Source: Bradyrhizobium rifense (GTDB taxonomy: Bacteria > Pseudomonadota > Alphaproteobacteria > Rhizobiales > Xanthobacteraceae). Taken from it: a DNA stretch of 60,127 nt. Below the pieces are notes generated by a model, which was given only the letters and a program-made list of their open reading frames with translations, had not been told where the DNA came from and did not search any database. Position numbers and translations under genes: made by a program. Every line of letters begins with the position of its first letter. Within the stretch, counting starts at the first letter, position 1. The DNA lies in contig NZ_VSSS01000036.1 in NCBI RefSeq assembly GCF_008123425.1, forward strand, positions 1 through 60,127, in the 5' to 3' direction. Shown here in pieces: positions 8,189-16,373 of the stretch.

Positions 8189-8920
8189 CTAATTAAACGC
8201 CATCCCGCCGCTCAATGCGATCGACTGCCCGGTCATGTAGGCGTTGTCGACCAGCAGCATCACGGCTTTCGCCACCTCGTCCGCCGTGCCGAAGCGGCCG
8301 AGCGGGATGCGGCTGATCAGTTGCGGCTGGCCGCTCATCATGTCGGTCTCGATCAGCGACGGCGCCACCGCGTTGACGGTGATGCCCTCCTTCACCAGCC
8401 GCGCCGCGTAACCTCGCGTGAGCCCTTCCATGCCGGCCTTGGAGGCATTGTAATGTGGCCCGATCGAGCCGGCGCCTCGCGCGGCACCCGAGGAGATATT
8501 GACGATGCGGCCCCACTTTCGCGCGCGCATCGACGGCAGCACCGCCTGTGTGCAGAGGAAGGCCGATTTCAGATTGACCAGCATGGTGCGGTCGAAATCG
8601 TCCTCGGTGAGATCGTCGACGCCGCGCGTGATGGCGATGCCCGCGTTGTTGACGAGAATGTCGATCGGCCCGAGCCCTTTCGTGACACGCTCGACCATGT
8701 TGTCGACGGCGTCGCGCTGTGAGACGTCGGCCGCAACCACGATGGCGCGTCCGCCTTGTTTGCCGATCTCGCTCGCCAGCTTCTTGGCCTGTCCGATCTG
8801 CTCGCGACAGTTGATGGCCACCGCCGCGCCGGCCTCAGCCAGCGCACGACAGACGGCGGCGCCGATCCCGCGCGAGCCGCCGGTGACGAGCGCCACGCGC
8901 CCTTTCAGATCGTCCGCCAT
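8189..8920 (-). CDS. SDR family oxidoreductase (FabG-like)
   Basis: This 243-residue classical short-chain dehydrogenase/reductase has the nucleotide-binding motif TGGSRGIGAAV near residue 15, the NNAG motif at about 90, the catalytic Ser (NISSG) and YNASK (the YxxxK pair). It resembles 3-oxoacyl-ACP reductase or acetoacetyl-CoA reductase; the substrate cannot be settled. The C-terminal MTGQSIALSGGMAFN is typical. It stands alone on the minus strand. Confidence 0.85.
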   Translation of the reverse strand: MADDLKGRVALVTGGSRGIGAAVCRALAEAGAAVAINCREQIGQAKKLASEIGKQGGRAIVVAADVSQRDAVDNMVERVTKGLGPIDILVNNAGIAITRGVDDLTEDDFDRTMLVNLKSAFLCTQAVLPSMRARKWGRIVNISSGAARGAGSIGPHYNASKAGMEGLTRGYAARLVKEGITVNAVAPSLIETDMMSGQPQLISRIPLGRFGTADEVAKAVMLLVDNAYMTGQSIALSGGMAFN

Positions 8921-9306
8921 ATCAGGATCTCCCTATCTTTGCTTTGCGTTAGCCGGAGTTTACCATGCTGACCGTGCGGGCGTATTGAACTCATCACGAG
9001 ATGAATCCGACTGTCAGCGCTTGTGGCGGGAGAAGCGCGCAAGCGCGCCGCTGCCAAATATGGATAGCCATTTCATTGACCAAACGCGCCAATCACTCGA
9101 TATTCGAAGCATCGAAACTGCTCCTTGGGTCGAAGCCGCAATATGAGAATCGGTCACCAGCGCAATCACAACGGCATGCACGCGTGCATGATGCGGCGCT
9201 GTTTCTCCGCGGCTACCGGCGCTTGTTGTTGCTGACCGCCTTCTAGCAACGCGCCACACCACAAATCCCAAGACAGAAGCGCCGAAAGTCCGGCGAACGA
9301 GCAGTC
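8921..9306. other. Intergenic region, nothing recognised
   Basis: This is 386 bases between the SDR gene and the small gene at 9307. Short ORFs exist on both strands but have no family resemblance and poor codon pattern. No hairpin repeat or RNA gene was seen. It should hold the promoters of both divergent flanking genes. Confidence 0.5.
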
Positions 9307-9528
9307 ATGTCCCAGCCACAGTCCAACGCCTACATCATCGAAATCCACGATCGCGCCGCCGGCATCATCACAAGAGAAGAGCGCGGCTTCCGTTTCTTCT
9401 CGTCCGAGCGCCTGTTCGACAGTCTGGAAGGCCGCCAATTTCGCTCGGCACGCGAGGCCGAGCGTGCCGCCCGCGCCGTGTTTTCCGAGCGGGGCCGGCG
9501 CGCAAGTTCCCCGCTCTTTGCCAACTGA
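9307..9528 (+). CDS. Small conserved-type hypothetical protein
   Basis: This 73-residue protein is hydrophilic with no signal peptide or membrane segment. It has a pattern of short strands followed by an Ala/Arg-rich helix (SAREAERAARAVFSERG). Small proteins of this kind are frequent in Bradyrhizobium-like genomes; no function is known to me. Codon use fits the GC-rich backbone. The minus-strand reading of the same region is considered a shadow. Confidence 0.55.
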   Translation: MSQPQSNAYIIEIHDRAAGIITREERGFRFFSSERLFDSLEGRQFRSAREAERAARAVFSERGRRASSPLFAN

Positions 9529-9538
9529 TCGCTAGGAC

Positions 9539-10321
9539 TCAGCCTTTCAGCGCCGTCAGCAATTCATCCGGGCGCTCGGCCATGATCATGTGGCCCGCGC
9601 CCGGCACGACGACGGTCTTCGCGTGCGGGATCGCGGTCGCAAGCGCCTTGCCGGCCTTCGCCGGCGTCATCATGTCCCGCTCGCCGAGGATGAGGGTCGC
9701 AGGCACCTTGACGGTCGCGGCCGCTTGAAGCGCATTCGCGTAGGCATTGCAGGCCGACAAATCCTTGAACAGCACGCCGGGCTCGCAAGACTTCAGCACC
9801 GCCTGTGCACCGCCATGCATCCAAAGGCCCGGTGCGAGGCTACCGCCGAGTTCGGCGTTGAAGCCAAGGCCCCAGATTGAGACCATGTCGTTGGCATCCT
9901 GTGAGTTGGCTTCAGCAGCCTTCAGCAGGTCGGGGCCGACCGTCATGGTCGCGGCCGTGCCGATCAGGCTCAGTGCGGAGACCTTGGCGGGGTGACGCGC
10001 GGCGGTTTCCAGCGAGATCAGCGATCCCATGGAATGGCCGATCAAGTGTGCTTTGGCGCTACCTGCCGCATCGAGCAGCGCAGCCGTCCAGTCGGCCATG
10101 TCGGCGATGCTTCCGAGCGACGGACCGGCCGAGCGGCCGTGGCCGGGCAGGTCGGGCGCCAGCACGCCAAAGCCGTGATGGGCGAACCAGCGTGTATGCA
10201 GCGCCCAGGTCGAATGGTCGAAGCCCGCGCCGTGGATGAAGATGACCGTTGGCAGCGACTTGTCGAATTCGCGGCCGCCGGTTGCGACAAACACCTCGGC
10301 GCCGTTAACGGAGAGCTTCAT
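9539..10321 (-). CDS. Alpha/beta hydrolase
   Basis: This 260-residue alpha/beta-fold hydrolase has an HGAGFDHSTW oxyanion-hole region, the nucleophile elbow GHSMGSL, a late Asp in LGERDMMTPAKAG and His in PGAGHMIMAE. This completes a Ser-Asp-His triad. An ATG at 10366 would place the start inside the upstream gene, so MKLSVNGAEVF at 10321 is preferred. It begins 4 bases after the metY stop on the same strand, so the two are probably cotranscribed. The substrate is unknown. Confidence 0.85.
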   Translation of the reverse strand: MKLSVNGAEVFVATGGREFDKSLPTVIFIHGAGFDHSTWALHTRWFAHHGFGVLAPDLPGHGRSAGPSLGSIADMADWTAALLDAAGSAKAHLIGHSMGSLISLETAARHPAKVSALSLIGTAATMTVGPDLLKAAEANSQDANDMVSIWGLGFNAELGGSLAPGLWMHGGAQAVLKSCEPGVLFKDLSACNAYANALQAAATVKVPATLILGERDMMTPAKAGKALATAIPHAKTVVVPGAGHMIMAERPDELLTALKG

Positions 10322-10325
10322 CGTG

Positions 10326-11621
10326 TCAAACCTTCTGCGAGATGCGCAGCGCCTGCGCGAGATCATCGATGATGTCGGAGACGGTCTCGATGCCGACCGA
10401 CAGCCGCACCAGCTCCTCGCCGATGCCGGCGGCCCTAAGCTGCTCGGCGTCCATCTGCTGATGCGTGGTCGAGGCCGGGTGGATCACCAGCGTCTTGGCG
10501 TCGCCGACATTGGCGAGATGGCTGATCATGCGCAGCGACTCGATGAACTTGCGCCCCGCAGGCCGGCCGCCCTTGATGCCGAAGGAGACGATCGAACCGG
10601 CGCCACGCGGCAGCAGCTGTTTTGCGAGCTGATAGTCCGTGTGGTCTTCAAGCGAGGGATGCAGCACCCAGTCGACCGCCTTGTTGGCCTTGAGCGCCTC
10701 CAGCACCAGATGCGTGTTCTGCATGTGGCGATCCATGCGCACGCCGAGCGTCTCGACGCCTTGTAGCAGCTGGAACGCGTTGGTCGGCGACAGGCAGGCG
10801 CCGAAATCGCGCAGGCCTTCGGTGCGCGCGCGCATGATGAAGGCGGCGGTTCCGAACTGCTCGTCGAAGACGATGCCGTGATAGCCGCCATACGGCTCGG
10901 TCAGCACGCCGAACTTGCCGGAGTCGCGCCAGTCGAAGCGGCCGCCATCGACGATGGCGCCGCCGATCGCGATGCCGTGGCCGCCGATCCATTTGGTTGC
11001 CGAGTGCATCACGATGTCGGCGCCGAGCTCGATCGGCCGGCTGAGATAGGGCGTCGCAAAAGTGTTGTCGATCAGCAACGGAATTTTTGCCTCATGCGCG
11101 ATCGCCGCGACCTTCGGAATGTCCAGCACCTCCAGTCCGGGATTGCCGATGGTCTCGCCGATCACGAGTTTTGTGTTCGGCTTGATCGCCTTCCGGAACG
11201 CGTCGTGATCGCGCGGCTTCACGAACGTCGTGGTGATGCCGAAGCGCGGCAGCGTGTGCGCCAGCAGATTGATGGTGCCGCCGTAGAGCGAGCTCGACGC
11301 CACGATGTGGTCGCCGGCATTCAGCAGCGTGGCAATGGCGAGATGCAGCGCGGCCATGCCGCTCGCGGTGCAGATCGCGCCGACGCCGCCCTCCAGCGCC
11401 GCGAGCCGCTCTTCCAGCACGCCGGTGGTGGGGTTGGAGATGCGCGTATAGATGTGGCCGGCGCGCTCCAGATTGAACAGCGCGGCGGCGTGATCGGAAT
11501 CCTGGAACACGTAGGACGTGGTCTGGTAGATCGGCACCGCGCGGGCGCCGGTCGCGGGATCCGGATGCTGGCCCGCATGCAGGCTCAGGGTCTCGAAGGC
11601 AGGCGGTTTTGGCGCGGGCAT
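10326..11621 (-). CDS. metY: O-acetylhomoserine sulfhydrylase-like PLP enzyme
   Basis: This 431-residue Cys/Met-metabolism PLP enzyme has the opening FETLSLHAGQHPDPATGARA, the YGGT segment and the PLP lysine in HSATKWIGGHG. These fit O-acetylhomoserine aminocarboxypropyltransferase, which makes homocysteine from O-acetylhomoserine and sulfide. Cystathionine-type enzymes share the fold, but length (about 430) and the start favour MetY. No SAM-II riboswitch pattern was seen in the 97 bases before it. Confidence 0.88.
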   Translation of the reverse strand: MPAPKPPAFETLSLHAGQHPDPATGARAVPIYQTTSYVFQDSDHAAALFNLERAGHIYTRISNPTTGVLEERLAALEGGVGAICTASGMAALHLAIATLLNAGDHIVASSSLYGGTINLLAHTLPRFGITTTFVKPRDHDAFRKAIKPNTKLVIGETIGNPGLEVLDIPKVAAIAHEAKIPLLIDNTFATPYLSRPIELGADIVMHSATKWIGGHGIAIGGAIVDGGRFDWRDSGKFGVLTEPYGGYHGIVFDEQFGTAAFIMRARTEGLRDFGACLSPTNAFQLLQGVETLGVRMDRHMQNTHLVLEALKANKAVDWVLHPSLEDHTDYQLAKQLLPRGAGSIVSFGIKGGRPAGRKFIESLRMISHLANVGDAKTLVIHPASTTHQQMDAEQLRAAGIGEELVRLSVGIETVSDIIDDLAQALRISQKV

Positions 11622-11718
11622 GCGGGGCCTCGTTGGTCGATCGGCGATGGCGGCCCTTGTGCCACAAAATCGCGCGCTACGTCAGCCCATTGACAGCCTG
11701 GCGCGGGCGCGCGCAGCG

Positions 11719-12513
11719 TCAGGCACTCGCGCGAATGGCCTGCTCGATCACGCGGGCTTCGCGCAACAAGATCTCTGCAACCTCCTGCTCGCGGCGCGGG
11801 CCGAGCCTCGTCCGAACGGCGGAGACGGTCATCGCCGCTGCAGGCCGGCCGTCCGGCGTCTTGATCCAGGTCGAGATCGATTTCGTGCCTTGCACGAGAC
11901 CGATTTCCCGCATGCCATATCCGCGACGCCGCGCCGCGGTGACCTGGCCGAGCACCGTCGCGGCCTCGGTCCGATAGGCTTCGAACCGCTTCTCATTCGC
12001 TGTGACGATTTTTCGCGCGTCCTGCGCCGGCAGCGCGGCGAGGATGGCGACGCCCGCGCTGGAGACGCCGAGCGGGCGGCGCGCGCCGACCTCGATCGAT
12101 AGCACCTGGATCGGATAGGCGCCGATCCTGCGATCGACGCACAGCGTGTCGTTGCCGGTCCGCACCGTCAGGAACAGCGTATCGCCGATCTCGGCGGAGG
12201 CGCGTCGCAGCGACGGACCTGCGGCGACCAGCAGCGGCGAGGGTCGGGGGCGCGCAAGCGCCAACTCCGGCACCTGGTTGCCGATCGCGTAGCGACCGGT
12301 CCTGTCGTGCCGCTCGACGATGCCTTCTTCGATCAGCACGTGAACGATGCGGTGCACGGTCGGGCGCGTCAGGCCGGTCGCCTGCACCACTTCGGTTAAT
12401 GGCACGCCGTCTTCGCGGCCTGCGGCAAGAATACGCAGTACGGCAAGCGCGCGGCGGATCGCCTGCGCGCCTTGTCGCGGTTCTGTCGCGCTTGAGGAAG
12501 TTCTTCTGTCCAT
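11719..12513 (-). CDS. IclR family transcriptional regulator
   Basis: This is a 264-residue regulator. An N-terminal winged helix (about residues 12-75, with LTEVVQATGLTRPTVHRIVHVL-type recognition helix at 35-56) is followed by an IclR effector domain ending in MTVSAVRTRLGPRREQE. The start at 12513 is chosen because longer in-frame starts would run through the divergent promoter region and encode no conserved sequence. A perfect TGTCCAT-AAT-ATGGACA dyad overlaps its start codon, suggesting autoregulation and control of the divergent catabolic operon. Confidence 0.87.
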   Translation of the reverse strand: MDRRTSSSATEPRQGAQAIRRALAVLRILAAGREDGVPLTEVVQATGLTRPTVHRIVHVLIEEGIVERHDRTGRYAIGNQVPELALARPRPSPLLVAAGPSLRRASAEIGDTLFLTVRTGNDTLCVDRRIGAYPIQVLSIEVGARRPLGVSSAGVAILAALPAQDARKIVTANEKRFEAYRTEAATVLGQVTAARRRGYGMREIGLVQGTKSISTWIKTPDGRPAAAMTVSAVRTRLGPRREQEVAEILLREARVIEQAIRASA

Positions 12514-12523
12514 AATATGGACA
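12507..12523. promoter_or_regulatory. IclR-type operator dyad
   Basis: TGTCCAT-AAT-ATGGACA is a perfect 17-base dyad with 7-base arms. It overlaps the start codon of the IclR gene and lies about 130 bases before the Bug-type gene. Size and symmetry fit IclR-family operators. Confidence 0.6.
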
Positions 12524-12643
12524 AGAACGCCACAATTCGCTCGACAGGTAAAGGGCGCATCTGGAGATTGCGCTCCGATCGGGATGCCTTGCGCGACGTC
12601 AGGGCAATCGACGTGAAATTGGAAGCGCCGTCGGGAGGTTAAC

Positions 12644-13609
12644 ATGAGATTAATCGGGATCGCCATCGCTGCTGTCGCCGCGATGCTGGCGGGGCCCGCG
12701 TCGGCCCAGCAATGGCCGGCGCGCAGCGTCAAGCTGCTGGTGCCCTATCCGGCCGGCGGCAATGTCGACAGCGCCGCGCGCATCATCGCCGACAAGCTCC
12801 AGGAAAAGCTCGGCCAGCCCTTCATCATCGAGAACAAGGCCGGCGCCGGCGGCATGATCGCGGGCGAGGCTTTTGCGAAATCGGCGCCCGACGGCTACAC
12901 GCTGTTCGTCGGCGCCAACGGCCCGGTGCTGTTCGCGACCGAGATCAACAAGCGCGATGCCTATAACTGGAAGAAGGACTTCTTGCCGATCTCGACCATC
13001 TCGATGACGCCGCTGGTGCTCGAGGTCCATCCGTCGGTGCAGGTCACGAGCTTCAAGGAATTCATTGAGCTTGCCAAGCGCGAGCCCGGCAAGCTGACCA
13101 TGGCCTCGCCCGGTCCCGGCACCACCAACCATCTGCTCAGCGAGCTGATGCAGTCGAGTCTCGATCTGCAATGGGTCACCGCGCATTACCGCGGCAACGC
13201 ACCGGCGATCAACGACCTGCTCGGCGGTCAGGTGCAGTTCGCATTCGACCAGCTCACGGTCAGCCTCCAGCACATCAAGGCGGGCCTCTTCCGCGCACTT
13301 GCCGTCACCAGCCCGCATCGGTTGAAGTCGCTGCCTGATGTGCCGACCTTCGCCGAGCTCGGCTACAAGGATTTTGACGGTCAGACGTTTACGGGCCTGT
13401 TCGCACCCGCTGGCACGCCTGCGCCCATCGTGGACAAGCTGCACGAGACGCTGGTTGCGATCCTGAAAGACCCGGGCGTGATCGACAAGTTCGACAAGCT
13501 CGGCGGCGAAGCCGTCGCGATGACGCCCGATGAGTTCAAGGCCTATCTCGAGCGCGAGGACGCCAAATGGATTCCAATCGTGCGCAAGGCCAACATCAAG
13601 GCTGACTGA
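12644..13609 (+). CDS. Bug/TctC-type periplasmic binding protein
   Basis: This is a 321-residue tripartite tricarboxylate transporter substrate-binding protein. A signal peptide (MRLIGIAIAAVAAMLAGPAS-A) is followed by QQWPARSVKLLVPYPAGG, the family hallmark, and later VIENKAGAGGMIAGE. It would bind a carboxylate or aromatic acid in the periplasm. No TctA or TctB membrane partners are nearby. It is the first gene of an operon with ring-cleavage-type enzymes, which hints that its ligand is their substrate. Its stop overlaps the next start by one base. Confidence 0.88.
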   Translation: MRLIGIAIAAVAAMLAGPASAQQWPARSVKLLVPYPAGGNVDSAARIIADKLQEKLGQPFIIENKAGAGGMIAGEAFAKSAPDGYTLFVGANGPVLFATEINKRDAYNWKKDFLPISTISMTPLVLEVHPSVQVTSFKEFIELAKREPGKLTMASPGPGTTNHLLSELMQSSLDLQWVTAHYRGNAPAINDLLGGQVQFAFDQLTVSLQHIKAGLFRALAVTSPHRLKSLPDVPTFAELGYKDFDGQTFTGLFAPAGTPAPIVDKLHETLVAILKDPGVIDKFDKLGGEAVAMTPDEFKAYLEREDAKWIPIVRKANIKAD

Positions 13610-14226
13610 TGCGGATCGACCCCACCGAGCTCGGCGCGGAGCGCATCTACCGGCTGATGACCGGCATCGTGGTGCCGCGCCCGATCGCGTGGGTGACGAG
13701 CCTGTCGCGCAGCGGCGTGCTCAACCTCGCGCCGTTCAGCGCCTTCACTTTCGTGTCGCAGAAGCCGCCGATGCTGGCCATCAGCGTCGGCCGCAAGGGC
13801 GCCGACTACAAGGACACTGCGCACAACATCCTCGATACCGAGGAATATGTCATCCACATCGCTGACACGCCGCTAATGTCTGCGGTGCACGACAGCTCGG
13901 TGGAGCATCCGCCTGAAATCAGCGAGGTCGAGCATCTCGGGCTGGAGACGCTCGCCTGCGAGCGCATCAAGGTGCGCAGGCTCGCCGCCGCGCCGGTCGC
14001 GATGGAATGCCGCTTTCGCCAGTGCCTCGAATTCGGCGAGGCGCGCAGCCGGCTGATCGTCGGCGAAGTCGTGATGTTCCACATTCGCGACGGCCTTTTG
14101 AATGACGGCAAGGTCGAAACCAAAGCACTCGATCCGATCGCCCGCATCGGCGGTCCGCGTTACGCCACTCTCGGAGAGATCGTGACGCTGAACACCGTGT
14201 TCCAGACTCCCAAATCGAAGGACTGA
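13609..14226 (+). CDS. Flavin reductase-like domain protein
   Basis: This is a 205-residue flavin reductase-like FMN-binding protein. The motifs RLMTGIVVPRPIAWVTSLS and NLAPFSAFTFVSQKPPMLAIS are characteristic of the DIM6/NTAB-type branch, which carries flavin but is not always a reductase for a monooxygenase. It lies between a binding protein and a FAH protein in a catabolic operon. It could supply reduced flavin or act directly on an intermediate. Confidence 0.83.
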   Translation: MRIDPTELGAERIYRLMTGIVVPRPIAWVTSLSRSGVLNLAPFSAFTFVSQKPPMLAISVGRKGADYKDTAHNILDTEEYVIHIADTPLMSAVHDSSVEHPPEISEVEHLGLETLACERIKVRRLAAAPVAMECRFRQCLEFGEARSRLIVGEVVMFHIRDGLLNDGKVETKALDPIARIGGPRYATLGEIVTLNTVFQTPKSKD

Positions 14227-14275
14227 GCGCGCGGACGCCTAGCGTACGCCGCCTGAAGACCATTGGAGAACGACG

Positions 14276-15136
14276 ATGCGACTGTTGAGCTATCTTGTTG
14301 ACGGAGAGCAGCGCTACGGCGCGGCCGTTGATGGCGGCGTCGTCGATCTGACCAAGCGGATCGGCCGCGAATTCTCCGACGTGAAGGCGTTAATCGCTGC
14401 CAACGCGCTGGCCGAGGCGCAGGGGGCGGTGGCCGGCCAGAAGCCGGATTATGCGCTGGACAAGCTCACGCTATTGCCGCCGGTGCTGGCGCCGGAAAAG
14501 CTCTGGTGCATCGGCGTCAACTACGCCGAGCGCAACGCCGAATATAAGGACAATTCGGACCTGCCCAAATATCCGAGCCTGTTCGTGCGTAGCATGTCGT
14601 CCATGACCGGCTCCGGCCAGCCACTCGAAAAGCCGCACGTGTCGGAGCAGCTCGACTACGAGGGCGAGCTCGTCATCGTGATCGGCCAGGGCGGCCGTCA
14701 TATCGCACGTGAAAGGGCCTGGTCGCACATTTTCGGCATGACGCTGTGCAACGAGGGCACCATCCGCGACTGGCTACGCCACGGCAAGTTCAACGTCACG
14801 CAGGGCAAGAATTTCGATCGCTCCGGCAGTATCGGCCCGTGGATCGTCACGGCGGACGAACTCGACCCGCGCGGACCGCATGACATCATGACCCGCGTCA
14901 ACGGCGAGGTGCGACAGCAGGACACCACCGAGCGGCTGATGTTCCCGTTCGATTTTCTGATTTCCTATCTCTCCACCTTCGCCACCCTGAAGCCCGGCGA
15001 CATGATCGTGACGGGCACGCCGACGGGAGCGGGCGCGCGCTTCGACCCGCCGCGCTGGCTTAGGGACGGCGACGTCGTCGAGGTCGAGTCCAGCCGCATC
15101 GGCGTGCTGCGCAACGTCGTCGCGGCGGAGCAATAG
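14276..15136 (+). CDS. Fumarylacetoacetate hydrolase family protein
   Basis: This 286-residue FAH-family enzyme contains IGVNYAERNAEY, the metal-binding EGELVIVIG (Glu ligands), GKNFDRSGSIGPWIV and VTGTPTGAG motifs. The family includes isomerase/decarboxylases (HpaG) and acylpyruvases in meta-cleavage routes. The neighbour HpaH-like hydratase makes an aromatic acid degradation role likely. The preceding gap of 49 bases ends with GGAGAACG, a good ribosome binding site. Confidence 0.87.
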   Translation: MRLLSYLVDGEQRYGAAVDGGVVDLTKRIGREFSDVKALIAANALAEAQGAVAGQKPDYALDKLTLLPPVLAPEKLWCIGVNYAERNAEYKDNSDLPKYPSLFVRSMSSMTGSGQPLEKPHVSEQLDYEGELVIVIGQGGRHIARERAWSHIFGMTLCNEGTIRDWLRHGKFNVTQGKNFDRSGSIGPWIVTADELDPRGPHDIMTRVNGEVRQQDTTERLMFPFDFLISYLSTFATLKPGDMIVTGTPTGAGARFDPPRWLRDGDVVEVESSRIGVLRNVVAAEQ

Positions 15137-15139
15137 ATC

Positions 15140-15943
15140 ATGCTCGACACCGTCACGATCGAACGCCTTGCCGCGCGCCTCGATGAGGCCGATCGCACCA
15201 AGGCGCTGATCCCGATGTTCTCCAGGGACTATCCCGGCTTCAGCATCGAGGACGCCTACGCCGTCCAGCGCGCCTGGACCAAGCTGCAGCTTGGCCGCGG
15301 CCGCGTCATCAAGGGCCACAAGATCGGCTTGACCTCGAAGGCGATGCAGAACGCGGTCGGTATCTCCGAGCCTGACTACGGCGTGCTGTTCGCCGACATG
15401 TTCTATGCCGACGCCACGCCGATTCCGTTCGATCGCTTCCACGCGCCACGGATCGAGGTCGAGCTCGCCTTCGTGCTGAAGGCACCGCTGCGCGGGCCGG
15501 ACTGCACCATCTTCGACGTGCTCAACGCCACCGATTACGTCACACCCGCGCTGGAGATTCTGGAGACGCGCATGCATCGCGTCGATCCCGAGACCGGCAA
15601 GACCCGAAAAGTCATGGACACGATCTCGGACAACGCCGCCAATGCCGCGCTGGTGCTGGGCGGCCGGCCGTTCCGTCCGCTGGATGCGGATTTGCGCTGG
15701 ATCGGCGCGCTCTTGTTCCGCAACGGCGAGGTCGAGGAGACCGGGCTTGCGGCCGGCGTGCTCAACCATCCCGCCAACGGCATCGCCTGGCTCGCCAATC
15801 GGCTGACGCCGCATGACGAGCATCTCGCCGCCGGCGAGGTCGTGCTGGCGGGGTCGTTCACGCGTCCGGTCGATATCCGCCGCGGCGACACGTTCCATGC
15901 CGACTACGGCGCCTTCGGCTCGGTGTCGTGCCAGTTCGTCTGA
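15140..15943 (+). CDS. 2-oxo-hept-4-ene-1,7-dioate hydratase-like (HpaH)
   Basis: This 267-residue enzyme belongs to the hydratase/decarboxylase branch of the FAH superfamily. The sequence GHKIGLTSKAMQNAVGI, PRIEVELAFVL (metal ligands) and DNAANAALVLGG match HpaH, which hydrates 2-oxo-hept-4-ene-1,7-dioate in homoprotocatechuate degradation. The related 2-hydroxypentadienoate hydratase or oxalocrotonate decarboxylase is possible. It follows the FAH gene after only 3 bases, so it is in the same operon. Confidence 0.85.
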   Translation: MLDTVTIERLAARLDEADRTKALIPMFSRDYPGFSIEDAYAVQRAWTKLQLGRGRVIKGHKIGLTSKAMQNAVGISEPDYGVLFADMFYADATPIPFDRFHAPRIEVELAFVLKAPLRGPDCTIFDVLNATDYVTPALEILETRMHRVDPETGKTRKVMDTISDNAANAALVLGGRPFRPLDADLRWIGALLFRNGEVEETGLAAGVLNHPANGIAWLANRLTPHDEHLAAGEVVLAGSFTRPVDIRRGDTFHADYGAFGSVSCQFV

Positions 15944-15968
15944 ACCAACAATAAAGAGGAAGCGCATC

Positions 15969-16361
15969 ATGACAGGCCCAACACGGCGCAAGAGCATCCA
16001 TATCGGCGGCTTCAAGCACGCCAATCCGATTCCGAACGCCTGCCGCATCGGCAATCTCGTGATGTCCGGCGTCATCCTCGGTCGCGATGCTGCGGGTGCG
16101 ATGCCGGAGAGCCTGGACGCCCAGTGCGCCAACATGTTCGGGCACATGAAGGCGACGGTGGAGGCGGCCGGCGGCACCACCGATGACATCATCAAGATGA
16201 CGGTGTGGCTGAAGGACCGTGCGCAGCGCGCCCCGGTGAATGTCGAATGGCTGAAAATGTTTCCGGATGAGCATTCGCGCCCCGCGCGCCACGCGCTGCC
16301 GATGGACAACATGGACGGCGGCGCGCTGGTGCAGTGCGACTTCACCGCCGTGATCGACTGA
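15969..16361 (+). CDS. RidA family protein
   Basis: This 130-residue protein of the RidA/YjgF/UK114 family typically deaminates reactive enamine or imine intermediates. The C-terminal RPARHALPMDNMDGGALVQ carries the conserved Arg near residue 108 used for carboxylate binding. The start at 15969 follows AAAGAGGA; a longer reading in the same frame overlaps the hydratase gene and is rejected. RidA members in catabolic operons often act on an aminoacrylate or aminomuconate-like intermediate, so the pathway substrate may contain nitrogen. Confidence 0.88.
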   Translation: MTGPTRRKSIHIGGFKHANPIPNACRIGNLVMSGVILGRDAAGAMPESLDAQCANMFGHMKATVEAAGGTTDDIIKMTVWLKDRAQRAPVNVEWLKMFPDEHSRPARHALPMDNMDGGALVQCDFTAVID

Positions 16362-16373
16362 GGAGTTTTGCGC

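Noticed and set aside
9014..9271. Minus-strand ORF of 85 codons in the 8921-9306 gap
   Set aside because: No domain, poor start context, overlapping other equally poor frames.
11622..11718. Possible SAM-II riboswitch before metY
   Set aside because: The conserved SAM-II pseudoknot sequence pattern was not seen in either strand of the 97 bases.
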